From: Streptomyces sp. NBC_00344
Lineage (GTDB): Bacteria; Actinomycetota; Actinomycetes; Streptomycetales; Streptomycetaceae
DNA: 64,000 nucleotides
NCBI RefSeq assembly: GCF_036088315.1
Contig: NZ_CP107996.1
Span: 1,054,001-1,118,000, forward strand
Direction of reading: 5' to 3'
Shown here: piece by piece, positions 36,222 through 44,757 of the stretch
Layout: every line of letters begins with the position of its first letter
How positions within the stretch are numbered: the first letter of the stretch is position 1
Notes under the pieces: generated by a model
What the model was told of the DNA's origin: nothing
Seen by the model: the letters and a program-made list of their open reading frames with translations, nothing else
The model's database searches: none
Position numbers and translations under genes: made by a program

Positions 36222-37805
36222 ATGACCAACCTCGCCACGTACCTGGTGCACGCCGCCCAGGAGCACGGCGGCCGAGTCGCCGTATGCGAGTTCGAGGCCG
36301 TCCTGACGTACGCGGAACTGGACGACGCGAGCGCCCGAGTGGCGTCGCTGCTCCGCGCCGACGGCGTCCAGCCCGGCGACCGGGTCGCACTGGTCATGCC
36401 CAACATCACCTCCTTCCCGATCGCGTATTACGGCATCCTCCGCGCCGGTGCCATCGTGGTGCCGATGAACCCGCTCCTCAAGGCGCGGGAGATGGCGTTC
36501 GTGCTCCGCGACTCCGGTGCGCGGACGGTGGTGACGTCCCCGATGGCCGCGGAGGAGGCCGCCCAGGCCGCAGCGGAGGCCGGGGCCGAAAGCCTGGTGA
36601 TGGGCTCGGCGGCGTTCGATGCCGTGCTGTGGGCCGTGTCGCCGATGCCAGCCGTCGCCAACCGGGCGGCGGACGACACGGCGGTGATCCTCTACACCTC
36701 CGGCACAACCGGCACGCCGAAAGGCGCCGAGCTCACGCACCGCAATCTCATCAGCAACACGGTCACCGCGGTCGAGACGCTGCTGACGGTGGGTCCGCAC
36801 GACGTGCTGTTCGGCGGGCTTCCCCTGTTTCACGCATTCGGGCAGACCTGTGCCCTCAACGCCGCGATCGCCGCAGGAGCGGCCCTGGCCCTGCTGCCGC
36901 GGTTCGATCCGCGCCAGGCGCTGGAGATCATGCACCGGGACCGGGTCACCGTCTTCCTCGGCGTGCCCACCATGTACACCGCCTTGCTCCGGACCGGGAT
37001 CCCCGACGGCTCCGACCTCTCGCAGCTCCGGCTGGCCGTGTCCGGCGGTTCGGCGCTGCCCGTCGAGATCCTGCACGCGTTCGAGCGGGACTTCGGCGTG
37101 ATCGTGCTGGAGGGGTACGGGCTGTCGGAGACCTCCCCGGTGACCTCGTTCAACCATCCGGGACGGCCTCGCAAGCCCGGGGCGATCGGGCTGCCCATCC
37201 GAGGCGTCGAGATGACCCTCGTGTCGCCGCAAGGGACCCCGGTGAAAACCGGCGAGGTCGGCGAGATCGCGATCCGCGGCGAGAACATCATGAAGGGCTA
37301 CTGGAACCGTCCCGAGGCGACCGCCGAGGCATTTCACGACGGGTGGTTCCACAGCGGCGACCTCGCACGCGTCGACGAGGAGGGCTTCTACTTCATTGTC
37401 GATCGCAAGAAGGACCTCATCATCCGCGGCGGGTACAACGTCTACCCACGGGAGATCGAAGAGGTGCTGTACGAGCACCCCGCGGTGGCCGAAGCTGCGG
37501 TCGTCGGCGTGCACCACGACCTGCACGGGGAGGAGGTGGCCGCCGTTGTCGCCCTGCGGGACGGCAGCGAGGCCACGGCGGCCCAGATCCGTGACTTCGT
37601 CAGGGAACGGGTGGCCGCCTACAAGTACCCCAGGATCGTCACGTTCACCGACCAGCTCCCCAAGGGCGCGACAGGCAAGATCCTCAAGCGCGAGATCGTC
37701 GTCGAGCGCCTGGAGGCTTTGGTGGGGCGCTGCGAGTGGGCAGCGACGGCGGCCGGATCGAAGTCCGGCGCCATCGCCGCGTCCCCCTCCGCCCAGGACT
37801 CGTAA
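36222..37805 (+). CDS. Long-chain-type acyl-CoA ligase (AMP-forming)
   Basis: A 527-aa ANL-superfamily ligase. The AMP motif is YTSGTTGTPKGAEL (about 158-171). Further motifs are EGYGLSETSPV, the hinge [20 protein letters not shown] and the catalytic Lys in PKGATGKILKRE. The C-terminus is extended by a Ser/Ala-rich tail of about 30 residues. AAGGAGG lies 7 bases before ATG. Divergent from the AraC gene and next to the BKACE operon, it may activate the carboxylic acid that enters or leaves that pathway. Confidence 0.93.
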   Translation: MTNLATYLVHAAQEHGGRVAVCEFEAVLTYAELDDASARVASLLRADGVQPGDRVALVMPNITSFPIAYYGILRAGAIVVPMNPLLKAREMAFVLRDSGARTVVTSPMAAEEAAQAAAEAGAESLVMGSAAFDAVLWAVSPMPAVANRAADDTAVILYTSGTTGTPKGAELTHRNLISNTVTAVETLLTVGPHDVLFGGLPLFHAFGQTCALNAAIAAGAALALLPRFDPRQALEIMHRDRVTVFLGVPTMYTALLRTGIPDGSDLSQLRLAVSGGSALPVEILHAFERDFGVIVLEGYGLSETSPVTSFNHPGRPRKPGAIGLPIRGVEMTLVSPQGTPVKTGEVGEIAIRGENIMKGYWNRPEATAEAFHDGWFHSGDLARVDEEGFYFIVDRKKDLIIRGGYNVYPREIEEVLYEHPAVAEAAVVGVHHDLHGEEVAAVVALRDGSEATAAQIRDFVRERVAAYKYPRIVTFTDQLPKGATGKILKREIVVERLEALVGRCEWAATAAGSKSGAIAASPSAQDS

Positions 37806-38022
37806 CCCGGGGCGTTGATGCCCCTGGACTTATTCCAGTCCCGGGCAGGTATCCGGGGACCGCCGCCGAGGCGGACACGGTTCGGCGGCGACAGGGAGCG
37901 ACCCGGGCGGGACGAGCCATGTCCGCGCTGCCTCGGCCACGGCGGTGTCGATCGCCGTGGTCACCGGTGCCGGCATCAAGACGTGCCGAGAATGCCAGGG
38001 CCCACGCGACGATCTCTCTGCG

Positions 38023-38601
38023 CTAGCCGGGCAGCTGCGCGAGGAAGGCTTCCGCCGTGATCGCGTATCCCAGCGGATTGATGACGGGTACCGGGGTCAC
38101 GTCGATGAGCACCGTGGGGGTGCCGGGAACGCTGCTCGTCTCGAATGCGGCGGAGACCCGTTGCGCCCACGGCATGTACACGCCGTCCCGGACCTTCTTC
38201 CGGAAGTCCTCGGTGTGCAGCGCCTCGATCTCGTCGGCGAGCGCGAGCAGGCGCCCCCGGTCGGCGAACGCGTCATCGCTCTCATCGGGCTGTTCGGCGT
38301 ACAGCTCGTGCAGATAGCGCATGAACGGCTTCTGCCCCTCGTCGGCTGCCGCTCCCAGAGCCGCCAGTGCCTCGAGGGAGCCGGTGCCGCCCGCTCCTTC
38401 GTCGATGAGCGTGGCGAACTGGTACCGGATGCTGAAGCGACCCGCGTCCGCGGCTTCCTCCATGACCGCCCCGAGCCCGTTCTCCATGCGCTTGCAATAG
38501 GGGCAGCGCAGGTCGGCGTAGACGCTCAGTACGTGCGCGGGATCGGGGTCCCCGTATTGGACGAGCGTGTCACCGGGGCCCGTGGTGTTGGCCGGAATCA
38601 T
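38023..38601 (-). CDS. DsbA-family thioredoxin-fold protein
   Basis: A 192-aa thioredoxin-fold protein with the active site CPYC (about 33-36) in VYADLRCPYCKRMENG, the helical insert of DsbA-type proteins, and the cis-Pro region SSVPGTPTVLID (about 162-173). No signal peptide is evident, so it is probably cytoplasmic, like many DsbA_4/FrnE relatives in actinobacteria. The ATG at 38601 follows a weak ribosome site. It may act as a disulfide reductase or isomerase. No functional link to neighbours is seen. Confidence 0.85.
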   Translation of the reverse strand: MIPANTTGPGDTLVQYGDPDPAHVLSVYADLRCPYCKRMENGLGAVMEEAADAGRFSIRYQFATLIDEGAGGTGSLEALAALGAAADEGQKPFMRYLHELYAEQPDESDDAFADRGRLLALADEIEALHTEDFRKKVRDGVYMPWAQRVSAAFETSSVPGTPTVLIDVTPVPVINPLGYAITAEAFLAQLPG

Positions 38602-38785
38602 GAATTCAGGTTGCGGAACGCGGGCCGATCCCGCAACGGGAGGGGCGATCCGCCCGCGGCGGCCGCCTCGGCGCAGCGGGCCCGGGACCGGGCGCGCAAG
38701 GGCCGACGGTGGGGGCGGGCCCCGAAGCCGGAGACGGATTGTGCGCCGACCGATGAGTTCTCGGACCCCGCGCGGTCTGAGGAGT

Positions 38786-39394
38786 ATGAACACGGACATG
38801 GACTCACAGCAGGACGCGGGCGCCCTTCTCGACTTCGGCCCGGCGGCCCGCCACATCGAGGAGCTGGCCGGTCGCATCAGCGACGGGCAGATGGACGACC
38901 CCACCCCCTGCCCCGACTACGCCGTCCGGGAGCTGCTGGCCCATGTGGCTGGGCTGACAGCGGCCTTCTGCGGCGCCGCCGGCAAGGATTTCGGGGCGAA
39001 CACCGACACTGCCCCCGGCACGACTCGGCCGGTACTCGAAGCGGACTGGCGGACCGTTCTGCCCCGGCAGCTGAACGAGCTGGTCGCCGCCTGGCGCGAT
39101 CCGGCCGCCTGGGAAGGCGAGACCCGGGCGGGCGGCTTCACCATGCCGGCCTCGATCGCCGGGCGGGTCGCGCTGAACGAGCTGGTCATCCACGGCTGGG
39201 ATCTCGCCCGCGCCACCGGACAGGAGTACTCCGCGGACAGGGCGAGCCTCGGGGTGTCCTTCGGGATGCTGGAGCCGGCCGACGCCATCGGACGGGGGAC
39301 CGCCTTCGGCCCGGTCGTGGAGGTCCCCGAGGACGCCCCGTTCGTCGACCGGGTGATCGGACTCAGCGGTCGCGACCCCCGGTGGAAGGCCTGA
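38786..39394 (+). CDS. TIGR03086-type mycothiol-dependent DinB-fold protein
   Basis: A 202-aa protein of the maleylpyruvate isomerase/DinB_2 superfamily. It shows the family pattern TPCPDYAVRELLAHVAG (about 45-61), with the metal His in LAHV, and the second metal pair in LNELVIHGWDLARATGQ. These proteins bind a divalent metal and are thought to use mycothiol for transferases or isomerases. GAGG lies very close to the ATG at 38786, so the ATG at 38798 may be the real start. The exact reaction is unknown. Confidence 0.85.
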   Translation: MNTDMDSQQDAGALLDFGPAARHIEELAGRISDGQMDDPTPCPDYAVRELLAHVAGLTAAFCGAAGKDFGANTDTAPGTTRPVLEADWRTVLPRQLNELVAAWRDPAAWEGETRAGGFTMPASIAGRVALNELVIHGWDLARATGQEYSADRASLGVSFGMLEPADAIGRGTAFGPVVEVPEDAPFVDRVIGLSGRDPRWKA

Positions 39395-39742
39395 CCCGGC
39401 GGGGACCGGATCCGGCACCGTCCAACACACCTGGCTGTACCGCGAAGCACTTCCGCACCGGCCCGACCGCGGTCCTCGGCGCACCGCTGCGCCCGCCCAC
39501 CCGTCCGCGCCCCGTCGGTCTTCCGCCCTCGGCAACCGGCGGCCACGCCCGCTCCGCCGCCTCCCGCGCACCGCGGAAGCCGGCCAGGACGACCCGCCGC
39601 TCACCCGGTGACGTTCGGGGCTCCGGGTGGGGGCAGCAGGCCGATGGTGACTGCGCAGCGGACAGGGTGAGTTCGTCCTCCGCCGTCGCTGAGGCCTCGG
39701 GGTGCACGTTCCGGGTCGCCGGCCCCGGGGCGGGCGGCCTCG
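39395..39742. other. 348-base gap between convergent genes
   Basis: The stops at 39394 and 39743 face each other. The sequence is GC-rich with Pro/Arg/Ala-coding open frames that look non-functional. I see no strong hairpin, repeat or RNA gene. Confidence 0.4.
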
Positions 39743-40426
39743 TCAGCTCGTGAAGAAGTCGCTGACGGCCGCGGCGAACTGCCCCGGCTCCAGAGCGTGC
39801 ACGTTGTGGCCCACCGGAATCATGATCGTGCGGGAGTCGGGGATCCGCGCCGCCATGTCGGGGATGCGGTCCTGCGGCATGGAGCTGTCGGGTCCGCCGG
39901 TGACCATCAGTGTCGGGGCGACGATCTCGTCCAGCCGGTCGGCCCACTCCGGATCGGGGTCCCCGACCTGGCCCCTGATGGCGGGCACCACGTTCCAGTC
40001 GTAGTCGACCGGCCCATCGGGGCGTGCCGATTCCGGCATCTCCCGGGAGAACGGCGGCGGGGTCTCCTCGAGGACGAGCCGCTCCACCCGGTCAGGGTGC
40101 TCCTGGGCGAGCAGATATCCGACGACCCCGCCCATCGAGTGCCCGACGACACCCACCCGGTCCAGGTCCAGCTCGTTGAGAAAACCGAATACGTCGTCCC
40201 GCATCAGCTCGAACGAGTACTCGTCCGGCCAGTCACTCTCGCCGTGTCCGCGCAGGTCGAGCGCGTACACCCGCCACTCGTCGCCGAGCGCCTGGCCGGT
40301 CGCCTCCCAGTCCGCGGAGGAACCACCGAGTCCGTGCAACAGCACCACCGGCGCCCCGAAGGGGTCTCCCCAGGCGCGGTAGGCCAGCCGCACATCGCCG
40401 ACATCGACTACAGAGTGATCGTCCAT
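39743..40426 (-). CDS. Alpha/beta hydrolase
   Basis: A 227-aa hydrolase. It has the oxyanion motif LLHGLGGSSADWE (about 29-41), the nucleophile elbow GHSMGG (about 94-99, Ser96), an acidic residue in TLMVTGGPDSSMP and the catalytic His in PVGHNVHALEP. The lid between strands 6 and 7 is short, acidic and Pro-rich. The ATG at 40426 gives a start directly before the first strand. It resembles haloperoxidase/esterase-type relatives. The substrate is unknown. It is divergent from the chitosanase gene. Confidence 0.9.
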   Translation of the reverse strand: MDDHSVVDVGDVRLAYRAWGDPFGAPVVLLHGLGGSSADWEATGQALGDEWRVYALDLRGHGESDWPDEYSFELMRDDVFGFLNELDLDRVGVVGHSMGGVVGYLLAQEHPDRVERLVLEETPPPFSREMPESARPDGPVDYDWNVVPAIRGQVGDPDPEWADRLDEIVAPTLMVTGGPDSSMPQDRIPDMAARIPDSRTIMIPVGHNVHALEPGQFAAAVSDFFTS

Positions 40427-40504
40427 ACCGCAGACGCTACAGCGCTCGCGGGGTCGATTCCGACGGCACATTCCGAGCGACACCGGTCGCCGATCACTTA
40501 GAGA

Positions 40505-40533
40505 TTGGTCAGCATCGATCTCTTCATGACCAA
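40505..40533. promoter_or_regulatory. Inverted repeat upstream of the chitosanase gene
   Basis: TTGGTCA (40505-40511) and TGACCAA (40527-40533) form a 7-bp inverted repeat with 15 bases between. It lies about 100 bases before the chitosanase start and about 80 bases before the divergent hydrolase start. It could be an operator for either gene. Confidence 0.45.
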
Positions 40534-40584
40534 AAACGCTCAACTCCTTGCCCTTCAGGGGTGTACGGCCCGAAAGCCAGCTGA

Positions 40585-40599
40585 TAGGAAAGCTTCCTA
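40585..40599. promoter_or_regulatory. Palindromic operator upstream of the chitosanase gene
   Basis: TAGGAA-AGC-TTCCTA is a perfect 6-bp inverted repeat with a 3-base spacer, 38 bases before the GTG start. A palindrome of this type upstream of Streptomyces chitosanase genes is reported as the site of the ROK repressor CsnR, to my recollection. The sequence fits that role here. The repressor gene is not adjacent. Confidence 0.65.
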
Positions 40600-40636
40600 A
40601 CAGAACCCCTGAACGACGAACTCCCCTGGAGGTCTG

Positions 40637-41500
40637 GTGAACGTCCCCCACCGCAACACCACGGCACGCCGCAGGAGAATCATCACGCGCACGGTGCTCG
40701 GACTGGCCCTGGTCGCCGTACCCGCCACCGCCTTCGCGGCCAACTCATCGGATATCACGACGAGTTCGCACCGGATCGCCGCGGCAGCGGCGACCGGCCT
40801 CGACGACCCGGCGAAGAAGGAGCTCGCCATGGAGCTCGTCTCCAGCGCGGAGAACTCCTCGCTGGACTGGAAGGGGCAGTACAAGTACATCGAGGACATC
40901 GGTGACGGTCGCGGATACACCGCCGGCATCATCGGCTTCTGCTCCGGCACCGGCGACATGCTGGATCTGGTGCAGCTGTACACCGACCGCGAACCGGGCA
41001 ACCCGCTCGCCAGGTACCTCCCGGCGCTCCGCAAGGTGAACGGCAGCGACTCGCATTCCGGACTCGGCTCCGGTTTCGAGAGCGCCTGGAAGACCGCGGC
41101 CAAGGACACCGCCTTCCAGACCGCGCAGAACGACGAGCGTGACCGGGTCTACTTCGACCCGGCGGTCGAGCAGGGCAAGACGGACGGCATCGGTGTGCTC
41201 GGCCAGTTCGCGTACTACGACGCCATCGTGATGCACGGTGACGGCGACGACGACACCGGTTTCGGCGCGATACGCAAGCGCGCGCTGGCCAAGGCCAAGC
41301 CGCCGTCGCAGGGCGGTGACGAGGTGACGTACCTCAACGCCTTCCTCGACGCCCGGGTCTGGGCGATGCAGCAGGAGGAGGCGCACAGCGACACCAGCCG
41401 GGTGGACACCGAGCAGCGTGTCTTCCTGAACAAGGGCAACCTCGGCCTGACTCCGCCGCTGGACTGGAAGGTCTACGGCGACCCGTACCACATCGGCTGA
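40637..41500 (+). CDS. csnA: Secreted chitosanase, glycoside hydrolase family 46
   Basis: Endo-hydrolysis of chitosan outside the cell, 287 aa. A basic N-terminus (ARRRRIITRT) and hydrophobic core end in an ATAFA-A cleavage site at about residue 35. The catalytic Glu72 lies in SSAENSSLDWKGQYKY and Asp90 in EDIGDGRGYT, with the 18-residue spacing of Glu22 and Asp40 in the N174 enzyme. Other strongly conserved blocks are GFCSGTGDML, YFDPAVEQGK and DTSRVDTEQRVFL. The start is GTG with a GGAGG site. A palindromic operator lies upstream. Confidence 0.96.
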   Translation: MNVPHRNTTARRRRIITRTVLGLALVAVPATAFAANSSDITTSSHRIAAAAATGLDDPAKKELAMELVSSAENSSLDWKGQYKYIEDIGDGRGYTAGIIGFCSGTGDMLDLVQLYTDREPGNPLARYLPALRKVNGSDSHSGLGSGFESAWKTAAKDTAFQTAQNDERDRVYFDPAVEQGKTDGIGVLGQFAYYDAIVMHGDGDDDTGFGAIRKRALAKAKPPSQGGDEVTYLNAFLDARVWAMQQEEAHSDTSRVDTEQRVFLNKGNLGLTPPLDWKVYGDPYHIG

Positions 41501-41520
41501 TCTCCGGCCCGGAAAAGCGG

Positions 41521-41559
41521 TACGGCGCGTACGGCACCAGGGGTGCGGTACGCGCCGTA
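41521..41559. terminator. Bidirectional terminator between csnA and the NCS2 permease gene
   Basis: An 18-bp stem with one mismatch (arms 41521-41538 and 41542-41559, each ending TACGGCGCGTAC or its complement) and a 3-base loop. It lies between convergent stops at 41500 and 41575. Confidence 0.8.
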
Positions 41560-41574
41560 TCTGTCATGTCAGCT

Positions 41575-42981
41575 TCAGTGCACGGCGGTGACCTCCGCGA
41601 GTGCCTGCTGCTCCAGTTCCTCCGGATGTGGCTTCCTCCCCAGGTGGTTGAAGGCCAGATTGAGCACGATGGCCACCACGCACCCGGTGGAGATGCCCGA
41701 GTCGAGCACGACCAGCACGTCCTTCGGGAAGGCGTGGTAGAAGTCCGGAGCCGCGATCGGGATCAGCCCGATACCGAGAGCGGTGGCGACGATCAGAGCG
41801 TTCTCGCCCTTCTCCATGGCGGCGCCCGCAAGGGTCTGCACACCACTAGCCGCGACCGACCCGAAGAGCACGACACCCGCCCCGCCCAGCACGGGCAGAG
41901 GAACGACCGCGATCACCGATGCAGCCATCGGGCAGAGCCCGAGCACGATCAGAATGCCGCCACCGGCCGCGACCACGAACCGGCTGCGGACCTTGGTCAT
42001 CGCGACCAGGCCGATGTTCTGCGCGAACGCACTCGCCATGAAGCCGTTGAAGAGCGGGCTCAGCGCGCTGCCAAGGGTGTCTGCGCGCAACCCGCCCTCG
42101 ATGGTCCGCTCATCAGCGGGACGGCCCACTACCTTCCCCAGTGCCAGCATGTCGGCCGTCGACTCGGTCAGACAGACCAGCATCACGATGCACATCGAGA
42201 TGATCGCGGATATCTCGAACTGCGGTGCTCCGAAGTGGAAAGGCGTCGGGAAACCGATCGGATCGGCGTCCGTGATCGCGCCGAAGTCTGTCATCCCCAT
42301 CGGGATCGCCACAATTGTGCCGATCACGAGGCCCAGCAGGATCGCGATCTGCTGGAGGAAGCCGCGCAACAGTTTCCGCAGCACCAGCACGATCGCCAGG
42401 GTGAGGGCGGCCATCCCGATGTTCTTCATCGAGCCGTAACCGGGGGCCCCCTGGGTGCCCTGCGACCAGCCGAAGGCGACCGGCAGCAGCGAGACACCGA
42501 TCAGGGTGATCACAGTGCCGGTGACCACGGGCGGGAAGAAGCGGAGCAACTTGCTGAAATACGGGGCGAGTACGAATCCGATCACGCTCGCCACGATGAT
42601 CGCGCCGAAGATCACGGCGATACCGTCGTGCCCCCGGTCCTTGCCGATGGCGATCATCGGGGTGACACCGGCGAAGGAGACACCGTTCACGAACGGCAGC
42701 CGGGCTCCGACCCGCCAGAACCCGAGGGTCTGGAGCAGGGTGGCGAGCCCGGCGGTGAAGAGGCTCGCCCCCACCAGGAACGCGGTCTCCTTGGCGCTGA
42801 GGCCAACGGCCGGGCCGACGATCATCGGTGGGGCGACGACGCCCGCGTACATGGCGGCCACATGCTGCAGGCCACTGGTGAACATCCGGAAGGGCGGTAG
42901 AACCTCGTCTACTGCGTGCTTCTCGTGCGGGGTGTTGGCGACTACGACTGCATCATTGCGAAACCTGGGCTGGGCGGCCAC
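41575..42981 (-). CDS. NCS2 nucleobase:cation symporter (urate/xanthine permease)
   Basis: A purine permease of 468 aa with about 14 hydrophobic segments. NCS2 features include GLQHVAAMYAGVVAPP near the N-terminus, LPFVNGVSFAGVTPM, the transport motif region QNIGLVAMTKVRSRFVV (about 325-341) and TESTADMLALGKVVGRP with the family's key Glu. This resembles the PucJ/PucK and UacT urate carriers. It is the last gene after uricase and 8-oxoguanine deaminase, so urate, xanthine or 8-oxopurine uptake is likely. Two hairpins separate it from the deaminase, so it may have its own promoter. Confidence 0.93.
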   Translation of the reverse strand: MAAQPRFRNDAVVVANTPHEKHAVDEVLPPFRMFTSGLQHVAAMYAGVVAPPMIVGPAVGLSAKETAFLVGASLFTAGLATLLQTLGFWRVGARLPFVNGVSFAGVTPMIAIGKDRGHDGIAVIFGAIIVASVIGFVLAPYFSKLLRFFPPVVTGTVITLIGVSLLPVAFGWSQGTQGAPGYGSMKNIGMAALTLAIVLVLRKLLRGFLQQIAILLGLVIGTIVAIPMGMTDFGAITDADPIGFPTPFHFGAPQFEISAIISMCIVMLVCLTESTADMLALGKVVGRPADERTIEGGLRADTLGSALSPLFNGFMASAFAQNIGLVAMTKVRSRFVVAAGGGILIVLGLCPMAASVIAVVPLPVLGGAGVVLFGSVAASGVQTLAGAAMEKGENALIVATALGIGLIPIAAPDFYHAFPKDVLVVLDSGISTGCVVAIVLNLAFNHLGRKPHPEELEQQALAEVTAVH

Positions 42982-43146
42982 GGCGGCTCCTCCGGTCGGT
43001 TACGCGTCGGCGGTGACGCGGGTATCAGGGAGGTGGTGCGAAGTGGTGCATCGCAGGTGCGGGCTGCGCGTATGGGGCTGCTGACGGGTACGTCACCGCC
43101 CCGGAGGAACGTATGCGCTCTGGGCATACGCCCTCCGGTCACGGCT

Positions 43147-43203
43147 GCCGTGAACCCCGCTCGGGTTCACGGCCACCGGCCGGGGACCGTCCTCCCCGGC
43201 CGG
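43147..43203. terminator. Two adjacent hairpins between the deaminase and permease genes
   Basis: The first has 11-bp arms GCCGTGAACCC (43147-43157) and GGGTTCACGGC (43163-43173) with a 5-base loop. The second has 10-bp arms CCGGCCGGGG (43176-43185) and CCCCGGCCGG (43194-43203). They lie just after the deaminase stop at 43220 on the minus strand and would end or attenuate that transcript before the permease gene. Confidence 0.7.
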
Positions 43204-43219
43204 AGTCTCACCGGGCGGT

Positions 43220-44605
43220 TCAGCCCTGCGCGGCGATCCGTGCGAGGCGCTGTGCCTCGTCCCGGGTCGAACGTGCGATGGCGTCCTCGTCGACCGTGGT
43301 CAGCCGGCTGTCCTCGACGATGGCTCTGCCGTTGACGAAAGAGAGGGTGACGGGCGCCGCGGCGCCGAAGACAAGTGCGGTCACCGGGTCGGCGATCGAC
43401 GCATGGGCGAGGGTGTCCATCTTCCACAGCACCAGGTCGGCGAGCTTCCCGGGCTCCAGCGAACCGATCTGGTCGGCACGGCCAAGGACCTGCGCGCCTC
43501 CGTGGGTACCGAGGCGCAGCGACTGGCGTGCGGTGAGCGCGGCTTCACGGTGTGCGCCGAGCCGGTTGACGAGCAGTGCGTTACGGAGTTCGGTGTGGAG
43601 TTCGCCGGATTCGTTGGACGCGGTGCCGTCGACGCCGAGGCCGACCGGGACACCGGCCGCGAGCATGTCCGGAACCCTTGCGATGCCCGCGCCGAGGCGG
43701 GCGTTGGAGGACGGGCAGTGGGCTACGCCCGTGCCGGTGCGCGCGAAAGCGGCGATGTCGGAGTCCTTCATATGGACGCAGTGCGCCATCCATACGTCGT
43801 CGCCGAGCCATCCGGTCGACTCGAAGTAGTCGGTCGGCCCCATGCCGAACAGTTCCTTGCAGAACTGCTCCTCCTCCACGGTCTCACTGCCGTGGGTATG
43901 CAGCCGCACACCCTTGCGCCGGGCCAGCTCGGCCCCCTGCTTGAGCAGTTCGGTGGAGACGGAGAACGGCGAACAGGGCGCGACGGCGATCTGAGTCATC
44001 GCGTCGAACGAGGCGTCGTGGTGGCGGTCGACGGTCTCCTCGGTGGCGGCGAGCGCACCTTCGAGGGTCTCCACGGCGAAGTCCGGGGGCAGGCCGCCGT
44101 CCTTCTCGCTGCGGTCCATGGAGCCGCGGGCGAGCGTGAAGCGGACACCCATCTCGGCTGCGGCACCGATGATCGCGCCGGAGAGATCGCCGGAACCCTG
44201 CGGGAATACATAGTGGTGGTCCATGGCGGTGGTGACACCGCCGCGGGCCATCATGGCGAGGGAGCCCTGCGCGGCCACCCGTGCCATCTGTTCGTCGATA
44301 CGCGCCCAGGTCGGGTAGAGAGCGACCAGCCAGTTGAAGAGGTTGTGGTCGGTGGCCAGACCACGGGTGATCCACTGGTAGAAGTGGTGGTGGGTGTTGA
44401 CCAGGCCCGGCGTGACCAGATGCCCGCTGCCGTCGATCCTGCGTACGACACCGGACAGTCCCTCGGGCGCCCGGCCGGCGCCGACCGACTCGATCCGGTT
44501 GCCGGCGATGACCACATGGCCCGACGCGTATTCGGTGTCCTGTGCGTCTACCGTGGCGATGGCCGCGTTCTCGATGACGGTGCGCGCGACTGCCGTTGCT
44601 GCCAT
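43220..44605 (-). CDS. 8-oxoguanine deaminase (amidohydrolase family)
   Basis: A 461-aa metal-dependent deaminase of the TrzA/AtzB-like amidohydrolases. The metal ligands are in NTHHHFYQW (about 70-78), HTHGSE, MAHCVHM and the Asp in GVDGTASNES. The family converts 8-oxoguanine to urate, or deaminates related guanines. Urate is then substrate for the uricase encoded 152 bases upstream, so the location supports this activity. The ATG at 44605 has AAGGAAG upstream. An N-alkyl-guanine or triazine substrate cannot be excluded. Confidence 0.88.
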   Translation of the reverse strand: MAATAVARTVIENAAIATVDAQDTEYASGHVVIAGNRIESVGAGRAPEGLSGVVRRIDGSGHLVTPGLVNTHHHFYQWITRGLATDHNLFNWLVALYPTWARIDEQMARVAAQGSLAMMARGGVTTAMDHHYVFPQGSGDLSGAIIGAAAEMGVRFTLARGSMDRSEKDGGLPPDFAVETLEGALAATEETVDRHHDASFDAMTQIAVAPCSPFSVSTELLKQGAELARRKGVRLHTHGSETVEEEQFCKELFGMGPTDYFESTGWLGDDVWMAHCVHMKDSDIAAFARTGTGVAHCPSSNARLGAGIARVPDMLAAGVPVGLGVDGTASNESGELHTELRNALLVNRLGAHREAALTARQSLRLGTHGGAQVLGRADQIGSLEPGKLADLVLWKMDTLAHASIADPVTALVFGAAAPVTLSFVNGRAIVEDSRLTTVDEDAIARSTRDEAQRLARIAAQG

Positions 44606-44757
44606 GGTGCTTCCTTCTCTCGCAGTGGCGATGTGGGCACGGCAGGACCCCAGGAGGATTTGAGTGCCGCAGCCGCGTGGCTCCGGGTGCCGAGGTGGTG
44701 GAAGAACGTGTGGTCGGATCCGGTGCGCCACCGGGGCGATGGCGCACCGGCCGGGCG

